NCBI GenBank assembly: GCA_037951105.1
Contig: JBAMJV010007234.1
Coordinates: 1 to 64,000, forward strand
Reading direction: 5' to 3'
From: Echinarachnius parma
Taxonomy: Eukaryota > Echinodermata > Echinoidea > Clypeasteroida > Echinarachniidae
Length of the DNA stretch: 64,000 bases
Both the position numbers and the translations under genes were made by a program. Shown in pieces: positions 34,879 through 44,999 of the stretch. Below the pieces are notes generated by a model that did not search any database, was not told where the DNA came from, and saw only the letters and a list, made by a program, of their open reading frames with translations. Within the stretch, counting starts at the first letter, position 1. Every line of letters begins with the position of its first letter.

Positions 34879-37800
34879 GAGTATGACGTTAAACTGCTTC
34901 AGGTCACCCTTGGGCAAGGTGTAGCACCTGTCAGCCCTCCTCACCAGGGTTACGGTTGGCTCGTCGGTCAGCAGGGCGAGTGTCGAAGCTAAAGGCGACT
35001 GGGACAATAATAAGAACCTTTCGGCAGAAGCTTCAGATGCCATGCGAGTCCAGGTATAATGTGGGCTAACGGATGGGGTCAATGCTGCAATTAGGATCAG
35101 CACTGCTGCGGTTGGAAGAGGACTGGGGACTTCACCTTTTGTATTTATCTCCAAGAACATCATGCGTCACACCAGGAATGAATATAACGGGAACGACGTG
35201 TACAGGATCACCAACCAGGTTGATGATGCTGCGTCCGGCAGGGGGAGTGACAGGAGAAGTAGGGCTTCCCAGGTCGTCATTCAGCGAAACCCCTACAAAC
35301 GCATCGGAATGTGGAATGTGAGAACTATGCTACAACGAGGCAAGTTAGAGAATGTGAAGAGAGAAATGGAAAGGTACCAACTGAACATACTAGGTCTGTG
35401 TGAAGTCCGATGGAAGGACCAGGATGATTTCATGAGCGATGATGTACGCGTAATTAGCAGCGGGGGTTCAGAAAGCAGTAGAGGAGTAGCACTCCTCCTC
35501 GACAAGGATACAGCAGACAGTGTTACAAAAGTAATATACCACAGCGATAGACTATTATTGGTCCGGCTGAAAGGAAAACCAATTGATATTGTTATTATTG
35601 TGGTCTACATGCCCACATCAGACCACCCTGACGATGAAGTTGACACAATCTACGATGAAATTGAAGATCTTATGAAATCTGAGAAAGGACAAACATACAC
35701 AGCTGTTTTGGGCGATTGGAATGCGAGTCTTGGTGAAGGAAGAGAGGGAGATGTAGTTGGCCCTCATGGACTTGGAAATAGGAATGATAGAGGAGACAAA
35801 CTAGCAGAATTCTGTCAGAGAACAGGATTATTTGCCACAAACACCTGGTTCGAACACACCAAAAGACATAGATACACATGGAAACAACCAGGTGATGTAC
35901 GTAGGTACCAGATTGACTTTATCCTAGTCAAAAAGAGATACCGGAATAGTGTGCTGGATGCCAGAACCTACCCAGGTGCAGATGCCAACACAGACCACAA
36001 TCTTGTAGTTGCGAAGGTGCAAATTAAACTCAAGAAAATATGCATTGGTAAGCGAAAACCATGCTGGAATCGGGAAAAGACTAAAGGGCCAGAAGGCCAG
36101 CTGTTCCGAGAGGCAGTTGAACATATTCTTATAGAGGAGACAGATGAAGACAGGGCTGATACAGTAGAAGAAAAATGGGAAAGACTGAAGAACGCCATAC
36201 AAACTAGTGCAATGCAAAATATTGGCAAGGAATCTAGAAGAAAAGGAAAAAAACCATGGGTCACTCAGGAAATGCTAGACAAAATGGACGAAAGAAGGAA
36301 ATGGAAAAATGTGGACACAGATTATGTCAAGAAGGAGTACAGGCGACTGAATAATGAACTGAGAAGAGTAACCGACTCGGCTAGAGATGAGTGGTGGAAA
36401 CAAGAATGTAAGGAGCTGGAAGAGCTAGCACAGAGAGGCCGACATGATTTGGTATATGAACACGTGAGAAGATTGTGTCAACAGAAGAAAGGTGCTGTAA
36501 AACAGAAAGGGGTACTCAGCGAAACAGGCGAGCTTCTGACTGAACAGGATGACATCAAGAAACGATGGGTAGAGTACATCGAACAGCTCTATGCTAAGGA
36601 AGACAAGCCGGATATAATCTTGCTGGAAGAAGAGCTGACACTTGATGTTGATGAAATTGGCCCTGCAGTCCTCAAAGCAGAGATAGAAATTGCGCTGAAA
36701 GAGCTGAAAACGGGCAAGGCTGAAGGAACTGACAACGTCCCATCAGAACTGATCAAAATACTTGGAGAAGGAGGGAAAGAAAAACTAACAGAACTCTGTA
36801 TGAAAATGTACGATGAAGGAAAGTGGCCATCTGATTTTCAGAAAAGTATTCTGATTCCTATAGAGAAGAAAGCGAATACCAACAAATGTGAAGAACACAG
36901 GACCATAAGCCTAATACCACATGCATCAACAATTATGCTAAAAGTATTACATCGTAGGCTAGAAGCAAAAGCAGAAGAATATCTAGGAGAGGATCAGTTT
37001 GGCTTTCGTAGAGGGAAAGGTACCAGAGAAGCCATTGCAATGATGAGGGTCCTCAATGAAAGAAATATCGAACACAATCAAGACATATACGTTTGTTTTG
37101 TTGATTTTGAGAAAGCTTTTGACCGTGTGATGTGGGAGAAGCTTATGGGGATACTCAAGAAAATTGGAGTAGACTGGAAGGACCGAAGGCTCATTGCTGA
37201 ACTGTACATGAACCAAGAAGTTACAATCAGAGTCAATGGAGAGGAGTCAAGTCCAGGCACAATTGGACGAGGCGTGAGACAAGGATGCCCACTCTCACCT
37301 CTACTATTCAACATCTATGTAGAAGAAATGGTCAATAAGGCACTTGAAACAGTAGAAGACTGCATTACAGTGGGTGGCTGCTCTCTTCAAGCTGTGCGGT
37401 ATGCAGATGACCAGGCAATGATAACAAGCACTGAAGAAGGACTACAAGAAATGGTAACACAACTCAGTAACACCAGCGAACAATATGGAATGAAGATTAA
37501 CATCAAGAAAACCAAGGTGATGAAGATTGGAAAACTGCCATCCAACCTGAGAATCAGTATTAATGGACAAATATTAGAACAGGTTACAGAGTTCAAGTAT
37601 TTGGGAAGCGTGCTTTGCGAAAGTGGAAGATGCTCGAAAGAGATCAGAACTAGAATTGGAATGGCAAAGAATGCTTTCATGAAGAGGAAGGAACTTTTCA
37701 CACGGAGCATAAATCTCAATCTGAAAAAGAGATTAGTGAAGTCCCTGGTATGGAGCATCCTTCTCTATGCATCTGAAGCATGGACCATCATGAAATCAGA

Positions 37801-38162
37801 CATCAACAGATTGGAAGCCTTTGAGATGTGGTGCTGGAGACGCATTCTGAAAATCAAATGGACAGATAGAATCAACAACGAAAGTGTGTTGGAGACAGTC
37901 GGAGAAGAGCGGAAACTAATTGGAATCATCCAGAACAGAAAGAGGAAATGGGTGGCACACAGCATCAGACATAACAATTTGCTCAGACTGGTACTGGAAG
38001 GAAGAATACCAGGAAAGAGATCAAGAGGAAGGAAACGCATCATGATGTTGGATTCTGTTACGAATGGCCCATATGGAGACTTTAAAAGAAGAGCCATGAG
38101 AAGAGAGGTGTGATGGTGATAAGGACCTGCTCCTGAGCAGAATCACCAGAAGAAGAAGAAGA
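34879..38162 (+). mobile_element. Near-complete RTE-type LINE with 10-bp TSD
   Basis: The element is bounded by ACTCAATCAT on both sides (34869-34878 and 38163-38172) and ends in a GAA-repeat tail (AGAAGAAGAAGAA). It contains about 280 bases of 5' sequence, one long ORF and about 50 bases of 3' UTR. A single ORF and a very short 3' UTR with a simple-repeat tail are typical of RTE elements. Exact flanking duplications and an uninterrupted ORF point to a recent insertion. Confidence 0.9.
35162..38113 (+). CDS. RTE retrotransposon polyprotein (endonuclease-RT)
   Basis: The 983-codon frame has no internal stop. Residues about 49-290 form an AP-type endonuclease: IGMWNVRTMLQRGKLENVKR, the catalytic-type LGDWNASLG (about 182), IDFILVKK (about 252) and TDHNLVVAKV (about 278). 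This domain is the same type as that in ruminant BovB and its captured descendant in CFDP2. The RT spans about 520-800 with FVDFEKAFDRV (about 647), GVRQGCPLSPLLFNIYV (about 704) and the catalytic YADD (about 746). The C-terminus has WCWRRILKIKW and basic blocks. The enzyme nicks DNA and copies its own RNA. The first ATG at 35162 is chosen as start; the endonuclease begins well after it, so a later start is possible. All catalytic landmarks are present, so it could be active. Confidence 0.9.
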   Translation: MRHTRNEYNGNDVYRITNQVDDAASGRGSDRRSRASQVVIQRNPYKRIGMWNVRTMLQRGKLENVKREMERYQLNILGLCEVRWKDQDDFMSDDVRVISSGGSESSRGVALLLDKDTADSVTKVIYHSDRLLLVRLKGKPIDIVIIVVYMPTSDHPDDEVDTIYDEIEDLMKSEKGQTYTAVLGDWNASLGEGREGDVVGPHGLGNRNDRGDKLAEFCQRTGLFATNTWFEHTKRHRYTWKQPGDVRRYQIDFILVKKRYRNSVLDARTYPGADANTDHNLVVAKVQIKLKKICIGKRKPCWNREKTKGPEGQLFREAVEHILIEETDEDRADTVEEKWERLKNAIQTSAMQNIGKESRRKGKKPWVTQEMLDKMDERRKWKNVDTDYVKKEYRRLNNELRRVTDSARDEWWKQECKELEELAQRGRHDLVYEHVRRLCQQKKGAVKQKGVLSETGELLTEQDDIKKRWVEYIEQLYAKEDKPDIILLEEELTLDVDEIGPAVLKAEIEIALKELKTGKAEGTDNVPSELIKILGEGGKEKLTELCMKMYDEGKWPSDFQKSILIPIEKKANTNKCEEHRTISLIPHASTIMLKVLHRRLEAKAEEYLGEDQFGFRRGKGTREAIAMMRVLNERNIEHNQDIYVCFVDFEKAFDRVMWEKLMGILKKIGVDWKDRRLIAELYMNQEVTIRVNGEESSPGTIGRGVRQGCPLSPLLFNIYVEEMVNKALETVEDCITVGGCSLQAVRYADDQAMITSTEEGLQEMVTQLSNTSEQYGMKINIKKTKVMKIGKLPSNLRISINGQILEQVTEFKYLGSVLCESGRCSKEIRTRIGMAKNAFMKRKELFTRSINLNLKKRLVKSLVWSILLYASEAWTIMKSDINRLEAFEMWCWRRILKIKWTDRINNESVLETVGEERKLIGIIQNRKRKWVAHSIRHNNLLRLVLEGRIPGKRSRGRKRIMMLDSVTNGPYGDFKRRAMRREV

Positions 38163-38172
38163 ACTCAATCAT

Positions 38173-39059
38173 TAAGCATGTCAAAATATCAAGGTTGTGA
38201 TAGAATTAGTACATCACTTTTAAAACAAATTATACACGTTATTGCTGATCCACTAACTTATATTTTTAATCAATCTTTACAACAGGGTGTTTTCCAGATT
38301 TATTTAAAATAGCCAATTAAGGTAAATCCCATTTTAAAAAAATATGATTCGCATGAAATTAGCAATTATCGTGCTATTTCGTTGCTTCCTAGTATATCAA
38401 CAGAATAGAGAAAATTGTTTATAATAGGTTATTCGATTCTTTAAATGCTCACAACATATTGAATTAAAATCAATATGGTTTCAGAAAAATCATTCCACTG
38501 ACCAAGCTTTAATACAAATCTATGATAAAAACTACTAATGCTATGGCGAATAAAGAACATGTAATAGGTATTTTGTTAGACCTCGGTAAAGCGTTCGATA
38601 CACTTCGTTGTCAAGCCCTTTCATGGTTTAAAGATTATTTAATAAAAAGAAAACAATATGTTACATTCAATGGCCTTAATTCGGATTTACTCTCTGTTAA
38701 TTGTGGCGTACCACAAGGGTCAATTTTAGGCCACTTTTATTTTTTTATATGTTAATGATTTATCTAATACATCTTCCTTATTGTCGTTCGTTCTTTTTGC
38801 CGATGACACAAATATCTTTTGTTCTCATGAAAAATTAGAATCATTGGTGAATGTTTTAAATAATGAATTATATAAAGTCTCTAATTGGTTTAAATGTAAT
38901 AAACTCTCATTAATATTTAAAAAACTCACTTTATCCACTTTAAACATTATAATTCTCATTTAAAGGATAATGCCCCGATTATTATTAATATTGATAATAT
39001 ACAAATGGAACAAAGAAAGACATTTAAATTTTAAGGAGTATTTATTCATGATAATTTAA
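38173..39059 (+). pseudogene. Decayed LINE: reverse transcriptase core
   Basis: Reading resumes at SMSKYQGCDRISTSLLKQI after the RTE insertion. Recognisable RT blocks are LLDLGKAFDTLRCQ, NCGVPQGSILG and LFADDTNIFCSHEKLESLVN, spread over several frames. The block after AFDTL is shortened compared with the LINE at 45053, so a deletion is also present. The piece ends at CATGATAA before the MITE at 39060. Confidence 0.7.
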
Positions 39060-39546
39060 AGGGGTAGTACGGTTTTGGTAAGGCTGAACTTTATTAACCA
39101 AACCTGGACAGTAACATTATAAACTAATAGTTATAACTCCACCATGCTCGAAAGGTATACAAAATTACAAACGACTAAGTAAAAAGCCCATTATCATTCA
39201 AAAAGAGCCATTAAAACACAAGAGGGCGCTCTTGGTTTTAACCATTTTTCATGCAAAATTATGCATGTGATGTTTTATTGAAATCATGTTTAAATAGAGA
39301 GATCATCAACAACTATTTAAAAAACGCATTTGAAAATTTTTGAAAAAGTGTATGCATTTTTTAATTTTTTTGAAAAATTCATCTAATTATTTGGGCCCCA
39401 AATAATTATAAGATCAGATTTTGACCAAATAAAGTTTATTCTGCCATTAAAATTGCATGTTCTCTCGAATTCGACACTCAATGTTTCATTACCTCACAAC
39501 AAAATTGTGTATGCAGCGCCCTCTCTACCAAAACTGAACTACCACT
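39060..39546. mobile_element. TTAA MITE, family 2, copy 3, inside a LINE
   Basis: AGGGGTAGTACGGTTTTGG at the left mirrors CCAAAACTGAACTACCACT at the right. The flanks are TTAA (39056-39059 and 39547-39550). It is in the opposite orientation to copy 1. Removing it with one TTAA rejoins the LINE frame. Confidence 0.85.
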
Positions 39547-39550
39547 TTAA

Positions 39551-40134
39551 CGTGGAATGATCAATTGCATCACGTAACTATGTCCATTTCTAAAAGTGTA
39601 GGAATCATAAATAAGTTTAAATTTCTTTTGCCACATACAGCCTTGTTCTTATTGTATAATTCATTAGTACTTCCATATTTAGCATATTGTAATATTGTTT
39701 GGGCCAATTGTGGTGCAACCAAACTTGATCCTATTCTTTTATTACAAAAAAGAGCTTTGTGTATTTGTACAGGATCAACTTTCTTTGCCCATACAGACCG
39801 CTTATTTTTAAGTTAGAAACGTTAAAAATTACTGACGTGCACATTCTCCAAGTTGCAGTTTTTATGTTTAAGTACATAAATAAACAACTTCCAATCTCAC
39901 TGAATAATTAATTTTGTTATAATAATATATTTCATTCCTATCCAACTCGTACTTCTGGGAATTTCCATTTGATGAATCCCAAGTTATTAATTACACATAA
40001 ATCGATTAGAGATCACGGCCCCGATATATGGAATAATTTATCGAATATAAACAAATCATGCCTGACCCTCTATTCTTTCAAAGCAACACTAAAGCGTCAC
40101 CCTGTATCATTATACACAGCCGTAACTCACTAAA
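39551..40134 (+). pseudogene. Decayed LINE: post-RT region
   Basis: TWNDQLHHVTMSISKSVGI, YNSLVLPYLAYCNIVWANCG and LLQKRALCICTGSTFFAHTD, then in another frame IRDHGPDIWNNLSN, correspond to the C-terminal part of the LINE at 45053-47104. It is followed by about 400 bases of 3' UTR. Confidence 0.65.
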
Positions 40135-40548
40135 CATCGTCTCTTATATTTAAACAAAATATACATGTTTTATTTTTTAGTCAAATCCCAAACGTATCAT
40201 AACCGGAATGATATTATTCTGCACTCCCACTTGCACATGCACTTGCACTGCACCCATCTAATCAAAGTCATGCATAAATGTATACTTCACAAAAGCATTA
40301 GTTTACGTCGCTGATTGTCTCCAAGAGGCCGCCATCGATCTCAAGCTTACAGCTAATGATGGCGGTCTCCTGCGTTTATGTGCCTCATTTATTACTTCAA
40401 ATTTATAATTATTTTTGTACTATTCTTTATGTATAAGTATTACTTGTAATTCTATTGTAAATACTCAAACATTTTTTGTACAATTATGATTATGTATTGT
40501 TTTGAAAAAATGCATAAATCTTGATTGATTAAAATATTATATACCCAG

Positions 40549-40760
40549 GTTGAAATTCCCATAGAACCAAAAACCATAGGAAACCCATAGGCCAAGTGGT
40601 TTCTATGGGTTTCTAAGGGATTCCTATGGGTTTCCTATGGGTTTTGATTCTATGTGAATTTCGACCTGGGAAATGTATATTGTTCCCATATAAACCCAAA
40701 GGAAACCCATAGGAAACACATGGGATTGTCCTATGGGTTTCTAAGGGAATTTCGTCTTGG
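40549..40760. mobile_element. Foldback element of CCCATAGAAACC type, copy 2
   Basis: It starts CCCAGGTTGAAATTCCCATAG and ends GGGAATTTCGTCTTGGGG, with the same internal AAACCCATAGG/CCTATGGGTTT arms as 33355-33608. It is a single imperfect hairpin. Confidence 0.65.
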
Positions 40761-41121
40761 GGAGGGTCCTTTAATATTATGACGTCATACTATCCCCACC
40801 ATCGCGAGATGGAAATCTTAGGTGTTCGTACTGTGACGGAGAGAACCGGCTGGACACCAGTCGCAAATTATATATGAGCCTCTCAGTAAATTCAGTGTGG
40901 CCTTTCTTGTCAATACAAATAACAATTTCATCGTGGAAGGTACTAAAACATAAGTTGATAATGCGCTTATATGATACTCTGTAATATCATTTAGCAGCCA
41001 CATTAGCCAAATCAATTCAAATGAAACTAAAGTTTTATATTGATTCATGTAATTATGATTAATCTTGAATCCGTCTAATGTATCAATGATTTGTGTTACA
41101 AAACATAATTGTGTATAATAG
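40761..41121. other. Intron 4 remainder before exon 5
   Basis: AT-rich sequence with no recognised repeat. It ends at the acceptor GTGTATAATAG, which has a weak pyrimidine tract. Confidence 0.4.
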
Positions 41122-41270
41122 GTAGCCGTTGGATCTACCGGATCTACGCGCCGACCGATATCGAGTGCCATCCAGTGTTGTACTACTTCGCCTTCTGGGT
41201 GACCACTGCGGCGTACATCCTCGCCTTGGCAATGTGCTGCTGCGGATGCTGTATCCTCATGTCAGCTTAA
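41122..41270 (+). CDS. TMEM272-like protein, exon 5 (end)
   Basis: The exon begins after AATAG (41117-41121) and closes the codon opened at 33166. It encodes SRWIYRIYAPTDIECHPVLY, then YFAFWVTTAAYILALAMCCC (fourth membrane segment) and a short cysteine-rich cytosolic tail (CCCGCCILMSA) ending at TAA (41268-41270). WIYRIY, CHPxLY and FAFWxTT are conserved at this position in TMEM272-like proteins. The full protein would be about 200 residues with four membrane segments, a normal length for the family. The cellular role of the family is not established. Confidence 0.9.
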
Positions 41271-41654
41271 TAGGCTCTTTATAATATGCTCGACTGTAGT
41301 CATATGTGGCGTAGCTGTGTGTGTGGGGAGGGGGGGGGGGGGGCGGCACGGGGGCTGACGTATGTGGCCCCTCCCCGAATTTGTTTGCAGAAACAGAAAG
41401 AAAAAAACATAAGGGGATAAACAAAATATATATATTTGGCTTTACTGTAATATACCACACCAGTCATCAACACAGTGGTACTGATGATTGGTGGGGTATT
41501 TTGCAGTTGTTCCTAATCTGTAAAAAAAAAAAAAATAATAACAATAATAATAATAGTAATAAAAATAATAATAAAGAAATACGTGAAGAGTGCCCCACTC
41601 ATTTTCGCCCGCCCCCCCCCCCCCCACTCCAATCAGCCCGACCACGCGGTAATC
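41271..41654. other. 3' flank of the TMEM272-like gene
   Basis: No canonical AATAAA lies within about 100 bases of the stop. ATGTGGCGTAGCTGTGTGTG followed by a G-run (41306-41343) resembles a hAT-like terminus, and an A/AAT-rich run lies at 41521-41580. The C-run near 41612 is similar to those beside the other hAT-like fragments. Confidence 0.4.
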
Positions 41655-42125
41655 CCCCACTTGGTCTAAACCCGCTTCGTCTAATATCCACTTCGTCTAA
41701 TCCTACATGGTCTAAACCCATTTCGACTACAACCACTTGGTCCATTACCCGGTTCGTCTAATAACCATTTGGGCTATACCCTTATTGTCTAATATCCACT
41801 TGGTCCAAACCCACTTAGTCTAATGCCATTTCGTCTAATCACCAGATTGTCTAATATTCGATTCGTCTAATATCACTTCGACTATTTACCAGTTCGTCTA
41901 ATACCACTACGTGTAATACCCATTTGGGCTACACCCACTTCGGCTATATCCAGATGGGCAGTTCATCACTTGGTCTATTCACCATTTCATCAACTTCCCG
42001 TTTGGTATAATTGACAGTTGGGCTACTCCCACTTGGGCTAATGTCCCACTTGGGCTAATGACCACATGGTCTAATGCCCATTTAGTCTAATGACCATTTG
42101 GTCTAAAGGTCTAATGTTACGTTGG
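41655..42125. repeat. Degenerate TTCGTCTAATA-type minisatellite
   Basis: About 25 diverged units of roughly 16-22 bases, each carrying GGTCTAA, CGTCTAA or GGGCTA next to CCACTT or CCCATTT. Units are tandem and in one orientation. No protein is encoded. Confidence 0.75.
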
Positions 42126-42159
42126 TGTAAAGTTTGATATAATAATTGTAATTCAGTGT

Positions 42160-42356
42160 CAGTAATAGAGTCCACTAAGTTCAACAAGGGCCGCGGAAAG
42201 GTTTTGATATTCTGCTTTATTATGATTGTCATGAATTAAGTTGATGATATAATGTTATTTTTGTAGAGTGTATAGTATCATTGAATTGCAAAGCGCATTG
42301 AGACCATGTATAATGCGCTATATAAGCACCATTATTATTATTATTATTATTATTAT
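42160..42356 (+). repeat. SINE/LINE 3' tail with ATT repeats
   Basis: The stretch ends AAGCGCATTGAGACCATG, AATGCGCTATATAAGCACC and then (ATT)n. A GCGCTATATAA segment before an ATT run is a common retroposon tail in marine animals. The head of the element is not recognisable. Confidence 0.5.
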
Positions 42357-42394
42357 GTATTATAATTAATTTTAAGTCCGAATTTCATATCAAG

Positions 42395-42540
42395 GGATGC
42401 ACCAAATTGTACCTTTTTTGTTCAAGTATAGACCTATACATGAAAAATCTTCCCCGTTGGGGGAGGGGGGGGGGGGCGGGTTAACCCTCTCCCTCTGGTT
42501 CTACCCCAGCCCTCGGTCGCTTCGCTGCCTTGGGACTCAT
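42395..42540. repeat. hAT-like fragment
   Basis: GGGATGCACCAAATTGTACC, CTTCCCCGTTGGGGGAGGGG and CCTCGGTCGCTTCGCTGCC match the interior of the element at 10108-11475 (near 11322, 11366 and 10848). Termini are missing. Confidence 0.5.
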
Positions 42541-43550
42541 CATTGACTGTAGGCTATATCATATATTAGTGCATGTGGCAATGTGTTTTTTCGTTTAAAT
42601 ATAATTCCTGATCGATGAAATCATTACACACCATCCTAGTTAAAGTTAATATTAAGCCCGAATTTCCTGTCTATTTCAACTGAGCCGATCCGGATGAAAA
42701 CCAGTCGAATCGGGTTGAGTCGGCTCTGTCTGCAGAGGGCTTAACTCTCAGATCAGAAAAAATATAGATCTTCCCATGTTGATTCATGGCTATATAATAC
42801 GCGATCAAAACGTTAAGAATTACTGCTATTATTGTAATGTACTCAGAACGCAGTCATGCATGTGTTTTGTATGCGGGTTTCTCTCTATATTCATTTTAAT
42901 GTTATTACTTCTTGTTCTGTATTATTCTGCTGTATGTGTTTATAATATTACAAACAGTATACACAGTACATTTTGAGTAAACACATTTACCATTAGGTAA
43001 GCATGCGTTATAATGTAGCAATCAGCACACTCTAAATCATTTTGAAAATTACTATTTTCATGATTTGTTTTTTTCTGAAGTTCGTAGTATTGTCCTATAT
43101 TTTCGATAAAATGAAAAAAATTTATATTGCAAATAATTTACTATTTTGTATTTCCTAAACATGTTATGATCATGTTGTGTTTTGTACAGTGAAATACAAT
43201 GCATGTAATGTATTTCAAAGTTATTGCGCTCATATGTGTGTATACAATATACAGTATATATTATACTTATAGTCAATGTCTTCATATATGTCTTAAGTTC
43301 TTTCTATATATACATATACATACATAGAGCTTTAATAAAACAAAAATATATATAATTATCGCAAGTATATAATAGTGTCTTGAAATAGTTATCATTTAGT
43401 TGAATATGAATGGTGTATGAACTCAAGACAAACTTTAAAAACATACCTCCATTCATAAATTATTTCCTCTCATATAATAATGTCCACTCATGAAAGCACT
43501 GAAGTGTTTTTATGGGTCTTAGCACTTCTTGATGTCTCTGTATAATTATA
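42541..43550. other. Unassigned AT-rich intergenic sequence
   Basis: No gene, RNA or repeat terminus was recognised. Short TATATACATATACATAC runs near 43306 are simple sequence. Confidence 0.4.
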
Positions 43551-44191
43551 GAGGCAGGAAGTGAAATGTCGCAAAATGGCTCAATGCATTTAATTTACGA
43601 GTGCATGACTGTGTTGACCAGTTTTCTGAAAGTAAACTTTCTATTGAATATTGCCACCCTTTCCATTTATCAAAATCATTGAATTTGGTACCATTTTAAT
43701 GAAAATTATCTCTTCTGTACGAGGGCATATTAATCGTAATGATTATGCACATGGGGTGTGTGCAGCGAACCGGAATATGGGGATGGGTCGAGTGTGAAAT
43801 CAGACAAAAAATGTGGAGTTGACAAAAAATCAGAGCGTTACCTCCTTTTTCAGGCTTTGGGGAGGATTTTTGAGCATTTTAAATCAAACATTCATTATAA
43901 AATTTGATATCCACGGATCGAAAGCCCAACAGCTCTTCTGTATGAAAATGTGAAATTTATAATGATTTTGTTAAGGGGCGGCTGCAGGGAGATGAATATG
44001 GGGGAGCCTCAAAAGTGACCCATTTCAAAACGCTCTGATTTGGTGTCAGTGTATTTTATTATTGTTTGGAGGATATAATGCGACTTGAATGAGTTGGCCA
44101 TGAATGAGAAGAATTCAATTGAAAAAGCATGAATAGTGACTCAGTTGTTTAAATGCATTGAGCCATTTTGCGACATTTCACTTCCTGCCTC
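43551..44191. mobile_element. TIR element with perfect 43-bp ends
   Basis: The first 43 bases (starting GAGGCAGGAAGTGAAATGTC) and the last 43 (ending GACATTTCACTTCCTGCCTC) are exact inverted complements. The 641-bp interior is non-coding. No clear target duplication is visible (AATTATA at the left, CATCATTATC at the right). Perfect TIRs suggest a recent insertion. Confidence 0.7.
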
Positions 44192-44221
44192 CCATCATTA
44201 TCTGGGCTATTGCAATCGCCC

Positions 44222-44908
44222 CAATAGACCGCTTCTGTAATGTATGCAAATAATATGCGTATGACGTAAGACTCCCCGTTGGCAAGCTTAAAGGTAAAGT
44301 CCAGTTTTGGAAACGCCCCCCTCTCAAAAAAAAATGAAATGGAGGCTCTTATTAACAATAATGTGAAAGAATATAATTGTAGTAATATAGGATTATCCAA
44401 ATTGGGCCAAGAAACCGCCTACTAATTGATATATTTGCAAAATTATAACTTGATCTGCTGCAGATAGAGATCGCCAACTCCGGAATCGCCCATACGCTAC
44501 GTACAATGACCACGTGCGAGTACACGAGGTGTTCGTTTTTACGGGCTTGTCCCCAGCTTGTCGATATCTCCCCCAGTGCTAGCGGCGTGGACAGGTCCGA
44601 ACTGGCGGTGGATTTATAAATTTCACAGGCGGATATTGGATTTCTTCCGATATTTTTGTATTTAACGATGCTTAGGTTCCGATTTTAACACACAAGCCCT
44701 ATTTCAATACTTATTCAACAATAATGATCAATATAGATGTATTCGGCTTCTTTCCCAAAACTGGAATTCATCTTTAACAATAGTAACTAGGTCCGGCAAG
44801 CTAAGTTTGCCGGAGCTTGCCGGACCTCGTTACTATTGTTAAGCTTGCCAACGGGGAGTCTGACGTCATACGCATATTATTTGCATACATTACGGAAGCG
44901 GTCTATTG
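44222..44908. mobile_element. Foldback element P1, split by a TTAA element
   Basis: The outer arms CAATAGACCGCTTCTGTAAT and ATTACGGAAGCGGTCTATTG are inverted and extend inward for about 90 bases to a centre at CCGGCAAGCTAAGTTTGCCGG. The left arm is interrupted at its TTAA by a 482-bp element (44292-44773). A sister element is at 47651-48228. Confidence 0.75.
44292..44773. mobile_element. TTAA MITE, family 3
   Basis: AGGTAAAGTCCAGTTTTGG at the left mirrors CCAAAACTGGAATTCATCT at the right. It is flanked by TTAA (44288-44291 and 44774-44777). It lies in the left arm of P1; the matching arm at 44838-44848 (ATTGTTAAGCT) shows the uninterrupted site. Confidence 0.75.
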
Positions 44909-44999
44909 CATAATCACCACACATAATGCACCGTTTGAAAGGTATATAATGAGGCTTTATTGTGACACCAATTTCGAGTATGCTAATTTAAAAATAAGA

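Larger units (their letters stand above)
34280..40530 (+). mobile_element. Decayed LINE, split by an RTE LINE and a MITE
   Basis: Pieces of one plus-strand LINE lie at 34280-34878, 38173-39059 and 39547-40530. They are related to the better preserved LINE at 45000-47424: lysine-rich linker (LYLRKSTDMNLKTYKKYRNK), RT core and post-RT region occur in the same order. The gaps are filled by an RTE element (34879-38162) and a TTAA MITE (39060-39546). If the insertions are taken out at their target duplications, the LINE reading resumes in register. Other stops and shifts show the copy was already decaying. Confidence 0.75.

Noticed and set aside
34867..38097. Minus-strand frames across the RTE element
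   Set aside because: They are shadows of the 983-codon plus-strand ORF, which carries all RT and endonuclease motifs.
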